Positions 17,799-26,139 of a stretch of DNA of 64,000 nt are shown piece by piece. Below the pieces are notes generated by a model. That model worked only from the letters and a program-made list of their open reading frames with translations, did no database searches and had not been told where the DNA came from. Source of the DNA: Streptomyces alboflavus (lineage in GTDB: Bacteria; Actinomycetota; Actinomycetes; Streptomycetales; Streptomycetaceae); NCBI RefSeq assembly GCF_000716675.1, contig NZ_JNXT01000045.1, positions 1-64,000 of the forward strand, read 5' to 3'. A program made the translations under genes and the position numbers. Within the stretch, counting starts at the first letter, position 1. The number at the start of each line of letters is the position of its first letter.

Positions 17799-18730
17799 CC
17801 ACCGGCCCCCAGCACGTTCCGCACGGTCGACCGCACCCTTTCCTGGTCGGCGCGCACGGATTCGTACGCGGATCTGTGCCGGGATATGTCGCGTCGCTGC
17901 CGCTCGGCCACGACGGTCCGCCACACCCCTGCGGTGTTGTGCTCGCGCTTGCACTCGATGTCGGCGACCGCTGTGTCCCGCTCGCGGCGGGTGCGCCGGG
18001 TGTCGCCTTCGTCGCCGCGGTGCCACGCCTTGTCGCGGAAGGCGGCTTCCGGGCTCGCGTACCGCTTGAAGCCCTTGTCGACGACGCAGTCCGCCCAGGT
18101 GGCGAGGGCGCGGCGCATCCGCGGGTCCTTGGCGACGGCCTTGTCGATCGCCGCACGCCGGCCGACGACGTACGCCGTCATGCGGGTCTCGTCCTTGACG
18201 CCCGCCAGCACGCGCCGCGCCCCGACCTGGGCGCAGCCGTCCTCGGCGGCGTGCAGCGTGCTGTACTCGGCCGATGTGACCAGGCGTCCCTTGGGCTCGC
18301 GCCTCTTCTCGAACTTCTTGAGCGCCTCGCGGTCGATGCCGTAGCCCCGGGTGCGTGCGGCGTCGAGGTCCAAGGAGCCGTACAGGGTCGTCGATATGGC
18401 CACCGCCAGCAGGCGGTTGGACATCTCTGCGCCCTGCTCCCGCCAGTGCCGGGGGAAGTCGGCGAAGCCCCGGGACCTCATGCACCGCTGTGTGAAACGG
18501 GCGGTCGCCCGCTCCCGGAGTGCGTGGTCACGCGCGCTGAACTCGTACCGCTCCAGGGGCAGTCCGGACAGGTCCTTCTCGTCGTCGACCTCGGGCATCC
18601 CCGAGTCACGCGCGGCGTCCCCGCCGGATCCGCCCGCCGCGGACCCGCAACCCGCCAGCGCTGCCAGCGCCACGACGGCCACCGCGACGGCCACGCGGCG
18701 TGACCCTCGCACCCCCCACGTCACCTTCAT
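17795..18730 (-). CDS. Putative lipoprotein
   Basis: 311 residues from the ATG at 18730; a GTG at 18754 is the alternative. A twin-basic N-terminus, hydrophobic core and lipobox (LAALAGC) predict a secreted lipoprotein. The mature protein is charged, mostly helical and carries several Cys residues (RCMRSRGFADFP, DGCAQVG, WADCVVDKGF), which could form disulfides outside the cell. It resembles uncharacterised Streptomyces lipoproteins; I recognise no enzyme motif. It is co-translated with the downstream HAD hydrolase. Confidence 0.8.
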   Translation of the reverse strand: MKVTWGVRGSRRVAVAVAVVALAALAGCGSAAGGSGGDAARDSGMPEVDDEKDLSGLPLERYEFSARDHALRERATARFTQRCMRSRGFADFPRHWREQGAEMSNRLLAVAISTTLYGSLDLDAARTRGYGIDREALKKFEKRREPKGRLVTSAEYSTLHAAEDGCAQVGARRVLAGVKDETRMTAYVVGRRAAIDKAVAKDPRMRRALATWADCVVDKGFKRYASPEAAFRDKAWHRGDEGDTRRTRRERDTAVADIECKREHNTAGVWRTVVAERQRRDISRHRSAYESVRADQERVRSTVRNVLGAGG

Positions 18731-18783
18731 GCGCAGAACCCTAACCGCGCCCACTGACAGTCAGGGGTGTCACGGAGGCCCGA

Positions 18784-19161
18784 CTAGGAGCCGGGCTGCG
18801 GCTCCGCCCGCGGTTCGGCCTCGGGGTCGGCCGCGGTCGCGCCGGGCTCCAGGTCGACCTTCGGCGCGGGCTGCCCGCCGGGCCCCGGGGCGGCTTTCTT
18901 GCCGGTCTCCGGGGTACGCCTCGACAGGTGCCCGCGCTTGTACTTGCTCTTGTAGCCGCGGCCCGACCGCGACTTCCCGCCCGGCTCGTCCACGACGCAC
19001 GCGTCGCACTCCGGGTTACGGCAAGGGGCGGGGCCCCACACAGGGACGTACGCCCCGAGCACCTTGCGCCGCTTGATGGCCGTACCGACGGGCCGTCCGC
19101 AGTGCTCGCACACGGGTTCGCTCTGCGGGCGGGGGCCGGACCGGCGTCCATCGCTGCCCAT
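18784..19161 (-). CDS. Small zinc-ribbon-like hypothetical protein
   Basis: 125 residues. Two paired-cysteine motifs, VCEHCGRPVG (about 18-27) and CRNPECDAC (47-55), suggest a zinc ribbon. The second half is basic, then Pro/Ala/Glu-rich and probably disordered (GRGYKSKYKRGHLSRR). It might bind nucleic acid, but nothing more can be said. ATG at 19161; longer in-frame starts lack support. Confidence 0.7.
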   Translation of the reverse strand: MGSDGRRSGPRPQSEPVCEHCGRPVGTAIKRRKVLGAYVPVWGPAPCRNPECDACVVDEPGGKSRSGRGYKSKYKRGHLSRRTPETGKKAAPGPGGQPAPKVDLEPGATAADPEAEPRAEPQPGS

Positions 19162-19205
19162 GACCCCAGGGTAGGGCGGTTCCCCGAGGTCGGACAGCCC
19201 AGCGG

Positions 19206-19805
19206 TCAGCTCTTCCCGCGCTTGCGGGTGTACGTACGGACGACGACGCCGTTGCCGAAGACCCGGGACGAGGACAGCTCGAACTCGCCGATCGCGGACT
19301 CCACGCCCGCGAACATGGGCATGCCCGAGCCGAGCAGCACCGGATAGGTCTTGAGCACCAGCTCGTCGACCTCGTCGATCAGCTGGCCGGCGATCTCCGC
19401 GCCGCCGCACAGCCAGATGCCGAGTTCACCGTCCTCGGCCTTGAGCTCGCGGACCTTGCCGAGCAGGTCGTCGGCGACGATCTCGACGTTGGCGGCGGGG
19501 GACGTCTGGAGGCTGCGTGAGGCGACGTACTCGCGCAGGTGGCTGTACGGGCTCGGTTCGCCCTGGTCCAGGCCGAGTTGGTAGCTGCCCCTGCCCTGGA
19601 TGACGGTGTCGAACCGCCGGTTCGGCACGTCGTCGCCGAAGCCGAGCATCTTACGCGCGGGGGCGGAGACGGTCTCCGGGTACTCGGCCTTGAGGTACCC
19701 GAGGAACTCCTCGTCCACGAACGGCATGAAGGAGTTGGCGTCGCCACTCGGGTCACCGATGAACCCGTCGATCGAGACGGCGACGAAGTAGGTGAGCTTT
19801 CGCAA
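19206..19805 (-). CDS. Dihydrofolate reductase-fold (RibD C-terminal-like) family protein
   Basis: 199 residues. KLTYFVAVSIDGFIGDPSGD at the N-terminus and LWLCGG-like IWLCGGAEIAGQLIDEVDEL late in the chain are the usual marks of the RibD_C/DHFR-like family, NADPH-dependent reductases of unknown substrate. The start is taken as the TTG at 19805 (reading Met-Arg-Lys-Leu-Thr), with a GAAAGAG site upstream; the ORF extends 25 codons further without support. Confidence 0.83.
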   Translation of the reverse strand: MRKLTYFVAVSIDGFIGDPSGDANSFMPFVDEEFLGYLKAEYPETVSAPARKMLGFGDDVPNRRFDTVIQGRGSYQLGLDQGEPSPYSHLREYVASRSLQTSPAANVEIVADDLLGKVRELKAEDGELGIWLCGGAEIAGQLIDEVDELVLKTYPVLLGSGMPMFAGVESAIGEFELSSSRVFGNGVVVRTYTRKRGKS

Positions 19806-19929
19806 GCTGATTCTCTTTCCGCAGATGGCAGTGGGGGCGAGACAGGGCGGTTGTGGCCACCCCGACTCGAACAACTGCATTTATAGTGCTTCAGGTGCAG
19901 TGGTTTCAAGTGTTTCGCCGAAGCTGCCG

Positions 19930-19982
19930 AAAAAACGGCCCCGGGGGTCCTGGCTGCTTGCGCCAGGACCGATCCGGGGCCG
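19930..19982 (-). terminator. Terminator of the GNAT gene
   Basis: Nested stems (CGGCCCCGG 19936-19944 with CCGGGGCCG 19974-19982; inner GTCCTGG/CCAGGAC) are followed on the minus strand by a T6 run (complement of 19930-19935). It lies 41 bp past the GNAT stop. Confidence 0.88.
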
Positions 19983-20023
19983 ACAGGGCCGACAGGCCGA
20001 CAGGGCCGATCGAATCCTCCGTG

Positions 20024-20623
20024 TCACACCATCTGCGGCTCACGCCACATGGGCCACATCCGCGGCCCGTCGGGCAGGTCAAGGGCGTTGCCGAGGTCGG
20101 TGAAGCCGAGGCGCAGGTACAGCTCCCGGCCGCGCGGGCTGCTCGCCTCCAGATAGGCGTGCAGCCCCTCGCGGTCGCACCGCTCGAGCACCGGCGCGAC
20201 CAGGGCCGAGCCGATGCCCTCGCCCTGCCGCTGCGGCTTCACGCCGATCATGTGGAGGTACTGGTGCGGCCGGTCGGACGGGTGGATCTCGGACGTCAGG
20301 CGGCCGATCGTCTCGACGCGTTCGTTGTCCGGGTCGACGGCCTGCCGCAGGTGCACGGGCCCGTCGGCGGCATCCTCGGGTGCCGGGCCCGCGGGCACCG
20401 ACCACCACAGGGCCACGCCCGAGCCGTCCTCGGCGATGTCCACGTACCCCTCGGCGAAGGCCATGTCGAGGAAGGCCTCCATCAGCCCGCCGTGCCGCTC
20501 CCGCCGCCGCCGCTCGTCCGGGAACAGCCAACTGCTCACCGGATCCCGCATGAACGCCTCGTCGAGCAGCCCGACCACCTCGGCCCGGTCGCTCTCCCCG
20601 GCTCTCCGGATCGGCACGCCCAC
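20024..20623 (-). CDS. GNAT family N-acetyltransferase
   Basis: 199 residues starting at GTG 20623, preceded by GGGGGAG. Acetyl-CoA binding is shown by the motif A region (LHMIGVKPQRQGEGIGSALVAP, with Q-x-x-G-x-G reading RQGEGIG) and the C-terminal YLEASSPRGRELYLRLGF. GNAT enzymes transfer acetyl groups to amines; the substrate is not predictable. The N-terminal IRRAGESDRAEVVGLL is the usual first strand and helix. It is transcribed away from a repeat-rich gap. Confidence 0.9.
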   Translation of the reverse strand: MGVPIRRAGESDRAEVVGLLDEAFMRDPVSSWLFPDERRRRERHGGLMEAFLDMAFAEGYVDIAEDGSGVALWWSVPAGPAPEDAADGPVHLRQAVDPDNERVETIGRLTSEIHPSDRPHQYLHMIGVKPQRQGEGIGSALVAPVLERCDREGLHAYLEASSPRGRELYLRLGFTDLGNALDLPDGPRMWPMWREPQMV

Positions 20624-20819
20624 GACGTCTCCCCCTCGCCTCGTCCTTGTCCTCGCCTCGTCGCCCGTGCTCCGGGCCCGTCGGCCAGTGTCCGCCAACC
20701 CCGGGCTCGGCGACGCCGGTTGCAGCCTAAGTGGTCGTTTCGCGCGCGACGACGGCCGCGCGGGCACCGGTTTCAGGGTCGGCCGCCGGAGCTGTCCGGC
20801 CCCTGGCCGACCGGCTCGG

Positions 20820-20978
20820 CCCCGCACCGCACGGCCCCGCACCGCACCGCACGGCCCCGCACCGCACCGCACCGCACGGCGAGCCGATCGCCGTACGGCC
20901 CCTGACGGCACGGCGAACCGATTGGCGTACCCCTCACGACCGTTCGGCGAGCCGGTCGGCGTACGGCCCCTGACCGTA
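20820..20978. repeat. Length ladder of GC repeats plus a 34-bp tandem triplet
   Basis: Three units of 15, 20 and 25 bp (20820-20834, 20835-20854, 20855-20879) differ only by one, two or three ACCGC pentamers between CCCCGC and ACGG. They run into three copies of a 34-bp repeat starting at 20877, 20911 and 20945; copies 1 and 3 share 28 of their first 30 bases. The remaining gap (20624-21089) shows no gene I can support. Confidence 0.85.
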
Positions 20979-21089
20979 CGCCGACCGGCAGCGCCCCACC
21001 CCCTCCCGCACCACCGGCTGGCCCAGGACGACCGTCGAACTCCCGGCGGAGCGCCCCCTCTCACGCCCCGCCGGGAGTCCCCCGGACGG

Positions 21090-22181
21090 TCAGTGGGACC
21101 GGCGTGTGACGAACTCCGCGAGCGCCAGCAGGCCACCCGCCCGCTCGGGGTCGGGGACCGCGCGGGCGAGTTCCCCGAGCGCCCGCGACATCCGGTCCGC
21201 CGCGTGCAGCTGCGCCCAGTCCCGGCCCCCGGCCCCCTCGACGGCGCGGGCCATCCGCTCCAGGTCTCCCTGGCCCGGCTCCCGGCCGTACAACCCGGCG
21301 AGCTCCGCCCCCTCGGGCGTGCCGGAGGCCAGCGCGGCGACCACCGGCAGCGACTTCTTGCGGACGGCGAGGTCCGCGCGCGCGGGCTTGCCGGTGCGCG
21401 CCGGGTCCCCCCAGATGCCGATCACGTCGTCGATGAGCTGGAAGGCGAGGCCGGCCTGCCGCCCGAACCCGTCGAGCGCCTCCACCGTGTCGACCCCCGC
21501 GCCCGCGTACGCGGCGCCGATCGCGCAGGCGCAGCCGAGGAGCGCGCCGGTCTTGGCCTCGGCCATGGCCAGGCACTCCGCCAGCGAGACCTCGTCCGGG
21601 CCCCGGCTCTCCAGGGCGCAGTCGGCGTGCTGCCCCGCGCACAGCTCGACGACGCAGGCGGCCAGGCGGGCGGCCGCCGCCGGGGCCCCGGGGTGGGGGT
21701 CCTCGGCGAGCATCCGCTGCGCGAGTGCCTGCAGCGCGTCCCCGGCGAGGATCGCGTCGGAGTCGCCGAACACGGTCCACGCGGTGGGGCGGTGCCTGCG
21801 GGTCGCGTCGCGGTCCATGACGTCGTCGTGGAGCAGCGTGAAGTTGTGCGTCAGCTCCACGGCCGCGGCCGCCCTGACCGCGCTCAGCGGGTCCCCGCCG
21901 AGGGCCCGCACCGCGGCCAGGACGAGGGCGGGCCTGATGGCCTTGCCCGCGTTCCCGGCCGCGGGCGTGCCGTCGGCGTGTTCCCATCCGAAGTGGTACA
22001 GCGCGATGCGGCGCAGCGAACCCGGCAGCGACTCGACCGCGGCGCGCAGCTCCGGGTCGACGCACAGCCGCGCCGCCGACAGGATCTCCGCGGCCTCGTA
22101 GGCCTCCCCGAGGACGTGCTCCCCGAGGACCCGTCCGCGCGGTCGGGGCGCGCAGTCCGTCATGTCCGTGGTGTCCGTCAT
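21090..22181 (-). CDS. Polyprenyl diphosphate synthase, candidate encapsulin cargo
   Basis: 363 residues. First Asp-rich motif DDVMD (119-123, in LLHDDVMDRDATRRHRPTAW) and second Asp-rich region LIDDVIGIWGD are intact, so it should condense isopentenyl and allylic diphosphates with Mg2+. The N-terminal 80 residues are longer than in typical short-chain synthases and include LPGSLRRIALYHFGWEHADG, a feature I associate with polyprenyl transferases encoded beside family 2 encapsulins, which are annotated as encapsulated cargo. It follows the shell gene in the same direction after 130 bp. Product chain length is not certain. Confidence 0.92.
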   Translation of the reverse strand: MTDTTDMTDCAPRPRGRVLGEHVLGEAYEAAEILSAARLCVDPELRAAVESLPGSLRRIALYHFGWEHADGTPAAGNAGKAIRPALVLAAVRALGGDPLSAVRAAAAVELTHNFTLLHDDVMDRDATRRHRPTAWTVFGDSDAILAGDALQALAQRMLAEDPHPGAPAAAARLAACVVELCAGQHADCALESRGPDEVSLAECLAMAEAKTGALLGCACAIGAAYAGAGVDTVEALDGFGRQAGLAFQLIDDVIGIWGDPARTGKPARADLAVRKKSLPVVAALASGTPEGAELAGLYGREPGQGDLERMARAVEGAGGRDWAQLHAADRMSRALGELARAVPDPERAGGLLALAEFVTRRSH

Positions 22182-22271
22182 GGACTCACTCCGGCGGGGC
22201 GGCGGACGGTGGCGGATCCTGGGCCTGCGGGCGCGTACGCCAGGGGTGTACCCGCTGGTGTGCCCGCAGAC

Positions 22272-22294
22272 ACGGGCGGCGGCCCGCCGCCCGT
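22272..22294. promoter_or_regulatory. Hairpin between shell and cargo genes
   Basis: ACGGGCGGC (22272-22280) pairs with GCCGCCCGT (22286-22294) around a 5-base loop in the 130-bp gap between the encapsulin shell gene and the polyprenyl synthase. It could attenuate transcription and lower cargo relative to shell (inference). Confidence 0.45.
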
Positions 22295-22311
22295 CCCGGC
22301 AGGACGTCGAC

Positions 22312-23718
22312 TCACCTCCACCGGCCGATCTCGACGTTCTCCAGGATGCCGAGGGCGTCCGGCACCAGGACGGCCGCGGAGTAGTACGTCGACACCAGGT
22401 AGGAGATGATCGCCTGGTCGCTGATGCCCATGAAGCGCACGGACAGGCTCGGCTCGATCTCGTCCGGGATGCCCGCCTGGTGCAGTCCGACGACGCCCTG
22501 CTCGTCCTCGCCCGTACGCATGCAGATGATCGAGGACGTGCGCTCCTCGGTCACCGGGATCTTGTTGCACGGGAAGATCGGCACGCCGCGCCAGGTCGGG
22601 ATGCGGTGACCGGACACGTCGATGGTCTCCGGGACGAGCCCGCGCTTGTTGCACTCGCGGCCGAACGCGGCGATCGCGCGCGGGTGGGCGAGGAACAGCT
22701 TCGATCCGCGCCTGCGGGTGAGCAGTTCGTCCATGTCGTCCGGGCTCGGCACGCCGTCGTGCGGCTGCAGGCGCTGGTCGTACTCGCAGTTGTTGAGCAG
22801 TCCGAACTCGCGGTTGTTGATGAGCTCGTGCTCCTGGCGCTCCTTCAGGGCCTCTACGGTGAGCCGCAGTTGCTGCTCGGTCTGGTTCATCGGCTGGTTG
22901 TAGAGGTCGGCCACGCGCGTGTGGATGCGCAGCACGGTCTGGGCGACGCTCAGTTCGTACTCGCGCGGTCGCGATTCGTAGTCCACGTAGGTGCCGGGCA
23001 GGACCGCTTCGCCGACGTGGCCCGCGGAGAGGTCGATGGGGGCCTCTCCGTAGTTGTTGGTGCGCTGCTCCGGGATGGCCCGCATCCGCTCGAGGTGGGC
23101 GCGCAGGGACTCGGAGCGCTCCGCCACCTGTTCCAGGTCCTGGCGCGGGAGCGTGAGGACCGTGCAGGCCGTCACCGCGCGGACCGTGTACTCCCAGATG
23201 GTCTCCGGGTCGATGAGGGCCTGCTCGCCGAAGTACGCGCCGTCGGCGAGCGTGCCGAGCACCGTGTCGTCTCCGTAGGGGCCCGTGCCGACCTTCTCGA
23301 CGCGGCCGTGGGCGAGCAGGAACACCTCGTCCGCCTGGCTGCCGAACGACGTGAGCACCCCGCCGGCCTCGAACTCGCGCTGCTGGCAGCGGCGCGCCAG
23401 CTCGCCGAGCACCTCCTGGTCCTCGAAGTCCCGAAGGACCGGCAGTTCGCCGAGCTCGGCGGGGATCACCTCGACGCGGTCTCCCGTCTTGACGAACGTG
23501 ACCCGGCCGTCCCCGACCGAGTAGCTCGTCCTGCGGTTGACTCGGTACGTACCGCCTTGCACCTGCACCCAGGGCAGCATCCGCAGCAGCCAGCGGGAGC
23601 TGATCTCCTGCATCTGCGGCGCGGACTTGGTGGTGGTGGCCAGATTCCGCGCGGCGGATGTGCCGAGACTCTGCTGCGGCTGGTCCTGCTCCGTACGGAT
23701 CTCTTCGCCTACCGACAT
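22312..23718 (-). CDS. Family 2B encapsulin shell protein with cyclic-nucleotide-binding domain (EshA-like)
   Basis: 468 residues, the length expected for EshA-type proteins. An HK97-like shell part (N-arm [26 protein letters not shown]-loop and A-domain after residue 220) is interrupted at about 93-205 by a Crp-like cyclic-nucleotide-binding domain. Its phosphate-binding cassette [10 protein letters not shown]...TVRA (160-181) keeps the FGE and the Arg-Ala. Family 2B encapsulins assemble into icosahedral compartments; EshA affects growth and antibiotic production in S. griseus. The ATG at 23718 has GGGAGG eight bases upstream; an ATG seven codons earlier is less likely. The candidate cargo gene follows. 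Confidence 0.95.
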   Translation of the reverse strand: MSVGEEIRTEQDQPQQSLGTSAARNLATTTKSAPQMQEISSRWLLRMLPWVQVQGGTYRVNRRTSYSVGDGRVTFVKTGDRVEVIPAELGELPVLRDFEDQEVLGELARRCQQREFEAGGVLTSFGSQADEVFLLAHGRVEKVGTGPYGDDTVLGTLADGAYFGEQALIDPETIWEYTVRAVTACTVLTLPRQDLEQVAERSESLRAHLERMRAIPEQRTNNYGEAPIDLSAGHVGEAVLPGTYVDYESRPREYELSVAQTVLRIHTRVADLYNQPMNQTEQQLRLTVEALKERQEHELINNREFGLLNNCEYDQRLQPHDGVPSPDDMDELLTRRRGSKLFLAHPRAIAAFGRECNKRGLVPETIDVSGHRIPTWRGVPIFPCNKIPVTEERTSSIICMRTGEDEQGVVGLHQAGIPDEIEPSLSVRFMGISDQAIISYLVSTYYSAAVLVPDALGILENVEIGRWR

Positions 23719-24087
23719 GGACAATGCCCTCCCAATCATGCGCTGACCTGGCTCGCAACCCTTCCAGCACGGTGAGTACGCGCGCCATTACACAAATGAG
23801 CGGGAATGGATCGAGGCGGACGGGGCACGTTGCCGCCAACCAGGCCCGATCCCTCGTACGTCCGTCCAGGGCCCCCGACGACGGCGCTCCACGCGCGCCC
23901 GGAAGCGGAATATCAGCCGCCGAGCCGAATGATTCCGGCCAACCCCTGAGGTGCGGGCCGACCGGCTGACGCGGGCGCCCACCGGGTACGGCGACGCGGC
24001 GAGGGGGAACTCCAAGATCTGTGCGTTCGTTCACAAGGGCGAGCGCAGCGTACGCACCATCAGCACCGAACCATCGGGAGAAGCGAC
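23719..24087. other. Divergent control region upstream of encapsulin
   Basis: A 369-bp gap between the encapsulin and a small helical protein. It is less GC-rich around 23785-23815. I see no gene, riboswitch or clear Crp-type palindrome. A TGTGTAAT element on the minus strand near 23797 could be an extended -10 for the shell gene. Confidence 0.45.
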
Positions 24088-24321
24088 ATGGCAGGCTTCC
24101 TGGACCGCGCCAGAGAACAGGTGCAGCAGGGTCTCAACCAGGGCAAGCAGAAGCTGGACGACGTGCAGGCACAGCGGGCGGGCAACGACCTGCTCAAGCA
24201 GCTCGGCGCGGCGTACTACGCGGAGCGGCGCGGCAGCGGCACTCCGGACGCCACCCAGCAGGCACTCTCCGCCCTGGAGGCACACATCGCGACGCACGGC
24301 GACGGCTTCCTGCGCGCCTGA
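24088..24321 (+). CDS. Small helical hypothetical protein
   Basis: 77 residues, ATG with GGAGAAG upstream. Almost entirely predicted helix: FLDRAREQVQQGLNQGKQKLDDVQAQRAGNDLLKQLG (named only in part: residues 4-40) then a short second helix, with Gln/Lys-rich faces that suggest a coiled coil. No signal or membrane segment. A conserved-looking Streptomyces small protein of unknown function, divergent from the encapsulin gene. Confidence 0.78.
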   Translation: MAGFLDRAREQVQQGLNQGKQKLDDVQAQRAGNDLLKQLGAAYYAERRGSGTPDATQQALSALEAHIATHGDGFLRA

Positions 24322-24466
24322 CCGACCGGGGCCGACCAGCCCTCCGGCTGACCGGATCGACTCGCACGGTGCCCGAACAGATGGTTCGGGCACCGGCGGT
24401 TCCGGTACAAGCTGCGTACGAGGCGGTTCGCGACCGGCGACCGTCGCGCCCGCAAAGGAGGCGGTC

Positions 24467-25057
24467 ATGGCCCCACCCATGTCCGCGAACAGATTCCTGG
24501 ACCTGCTGAAGGACGAAGGCGTCACGGTCGTCGAAGTCGGCAACTGGCGCGAGCACAACCGCAATCATGTGGGCCCCTGGGGCCCGGTGCACGGCGTGAT
24601 GATCCATCACACGGTCACCTCCGGCTCCGAGCGGACCGTGGAAATCTGCCGCGACGGCTACGCGGGCCTGCCCGGCCCGCTCTGCCACGGCGTCATCACC
24701 AAGGACGGCCGCGTCCACCTCGTCGGCTACGGCCGCTCCAACCACGCCGGGCTCGGCGACGACGACGTCCTGCGCGCCGTCATCGCGGAGAAGCGCCTCC
24801 CGCCGGACAACGAGGCCAACACCGACGGCAACCGCCACTTCTACGGCTTCGAGTGCGAGAACCTCGGCGACGGCGAGGACCCCTGGACCGATGAGCAGCT
24901 GGACGCCATCGAGAGAGTCTCGGCCGCCGTCTGCCGTCACCACGGCTGGACCGAGCGCTCCGTCATCGGTCACCTGGAGTGGCAGCCCGGCAAGATCGAC
25001 CCCAAGGGGTTCACGATGGACTCGATGCGGGAGCGGATCGGAGAGCGACTGAAGTAG
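24467..25057 (+). CDS. N-acetylmuramoyl-L-alanine amidase (amidase_2 / PGRP fold)
   Basis: 196 residues with a textbook AAGGAGG before the ATG. Zinc-ligand and active-site motifs of the amidase_2 fold are visible: VMIHHTVTSG (His47), the CHGVITKDGRVHLVGYGRSNHAG block, and the late VIGHLEWQPGKIDPKG with its His. The fold cleaves the amide between MurNAc and L-Ala in peptidoglycan. There is no signal peptide and no cell-wall binding domain, which fits a prophage-lysin-like or non-classically exported enzyme; such stand-alone copies are frequent in Streptomyces. Confidence 0.9.
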   Translation: MAPPMSANRFLDLLKDEGVTVVEVGNWREHNRNHVGPWGPVHGVMIHHTVTSGSERTVEICRDGYAGLPGPLCHGVITKDGRVHLVGYGRSNHAGLGDDDVLRAVIAEKRLPPDNEANTDGNRHFYGFECENLGDGEDPWTDEQLDAIERVSAAVCRHHGWTERSVIGHLEWQPGKIDPKGFTMDSMRERIGERLK

Positions 25058-25176
25058 CCCACGAGGCCCCGGCCAGACACGCCTCCCTGTCCGCGCCTCC
25101 GCTCCCCCAACCCCCCACCTTCGCTCCGCCACGCTCCACCAGCCCCGGCCCGCCCACCACGAGGGAGAATGGCGGG

Positions 25177-26088
25177 GTGTCCCCCACCCCGCCCGCCTCC
25201 GCCCTGCGGCCCCGGCTCCCCACCCCGCTCCAGCAGGTCACGGACCCGCGTTTCGAGGCCCGCGGCGTCCGCCTGCTCCTCAAGCGCGACGACCGAATAC
25301 ACCCGGACCTGCCCGGCAACAAGTACCGCAAGCTCGTCCTCAACCTGGAGCGGGCGCGCGCGGCGGGCCACGGAACGCTGCTCACCTTCGGCGGCGCCTA
25401 CTCCAACCACCTGCGGGCCACCGCCGCCGCGGGCCGCCTGCTGGGCTTCGCCACCGTCGGCGTAGTACGCGGCGACGAACTGGCCGACCGCCCCTTGAAC
25501 GCGTCCCTCGCCCAGTGCGCGGCGGACGGCATGCGGCTGCACTTCGTCGACAGGTCGGCGTACCGGCAGAAGGCGGATCCCGCGGTCCTGGCCGCGCTCC
25601 GGCGGCGGACGGCCACCGAGGACGCGTACGTCATCCCCGAGGGCGGCAGCAACGCCCTCGCCGTCCAGGGCTGCACGCCCCTCGGCGCGGAGCTGCGCGG
25701 CCACACCGACGTCGCGGCCGTCGCCTGCGGCACCGGCGGGACCCTCGCGGGCCTGGCCGCGGGTCTCGCCCCCGGCCAGCGCGCGCTCGGCATACCCGTC
25801 CTCAAGGGCGGCTTCCTGGGCCCCGAGATAGCGGGCCTCCAGCGCTCCGCCTTCGGCGCCCCCGGCACCAACTGGACCCTCGACGACCGCTTCCACTGCG
25901 GCGGCTACGCCCGTACCACCGACGAACTCACCGCCTTCGCCGACGACTTCGAGCAGCGCCACGGCCTCCCTGTGGAGCGTGTGTACGTGGCCAAGCTCCT
26001 GTACGCGCTGACCGCACTCTCCGAAGAGGGCGCTTTCGCTCCGGGGACAACGGTCACGGCGGTCATCACAGGCACGCCGCCCGACTGA
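25177..26088 (+). CDS. PLP-dependent ACC deaminase / D-cysteine desulfhydrase family protein
   Basis: 303 residues. LPGNKYRKLVLNLE contains the PLP lysine (Lys49); LLTFGGAYSNHLRATAAAGRLLG and VIPEGGSNALAVQG are the cofactor phosphate and carboxylate-binding loops; ACGTGGTLAGLAAGL is the Gly-rich phosphate loop. These motifs define the ACC deaminase/D-Cys desulfhydrase group. The two activities cannot be separated by eye, and D-cysteine desulfhydrase or a related beta-eliminating activity is more common in such short forms. GTG start at 25177 with GGGAG upstream. Confidence 0.88.
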   Translation: MSPTPPASALRPRLPTPLQQVTDPRFEARGVRLLLKRDDRIHPDLPGNKYRKLVLNLERARAAGHGTLLTFGGAYSNHLRATAAAGRLLGFATVGVVRGDELADRPLNASLAQCAADGMRLHFVDRSAYRQKADPAVLAALRRRTATEDAYVIPEGGSNALAVQGCTPLGAELRGHTDVAAVACGTGGTLAGLAAGLAPGQRALGIPVLKGGFLGPEIAGLQRSAFGAPGTNWTLDDRFHCGGYARTTDELTAFADDFEQRHGLPVERVYVAKLLYALTALSEEGAFAPGTTVTAVITGTPPD

Positions 26089-26139
26089 ACCGCCCGTGGC
26101 CCGCTCGGCCCGCACCGGCCTCCCGAAGGGGCCCTGCGC

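Noticed and set aside
20214..22409. 731-residue plus-strand ORF opposite the GNAT and polyprenyl synthase genes
   Set aside because: Arg/Pro/Gly-rich shadow with no domain, and antisense to two genes with complete motifs.
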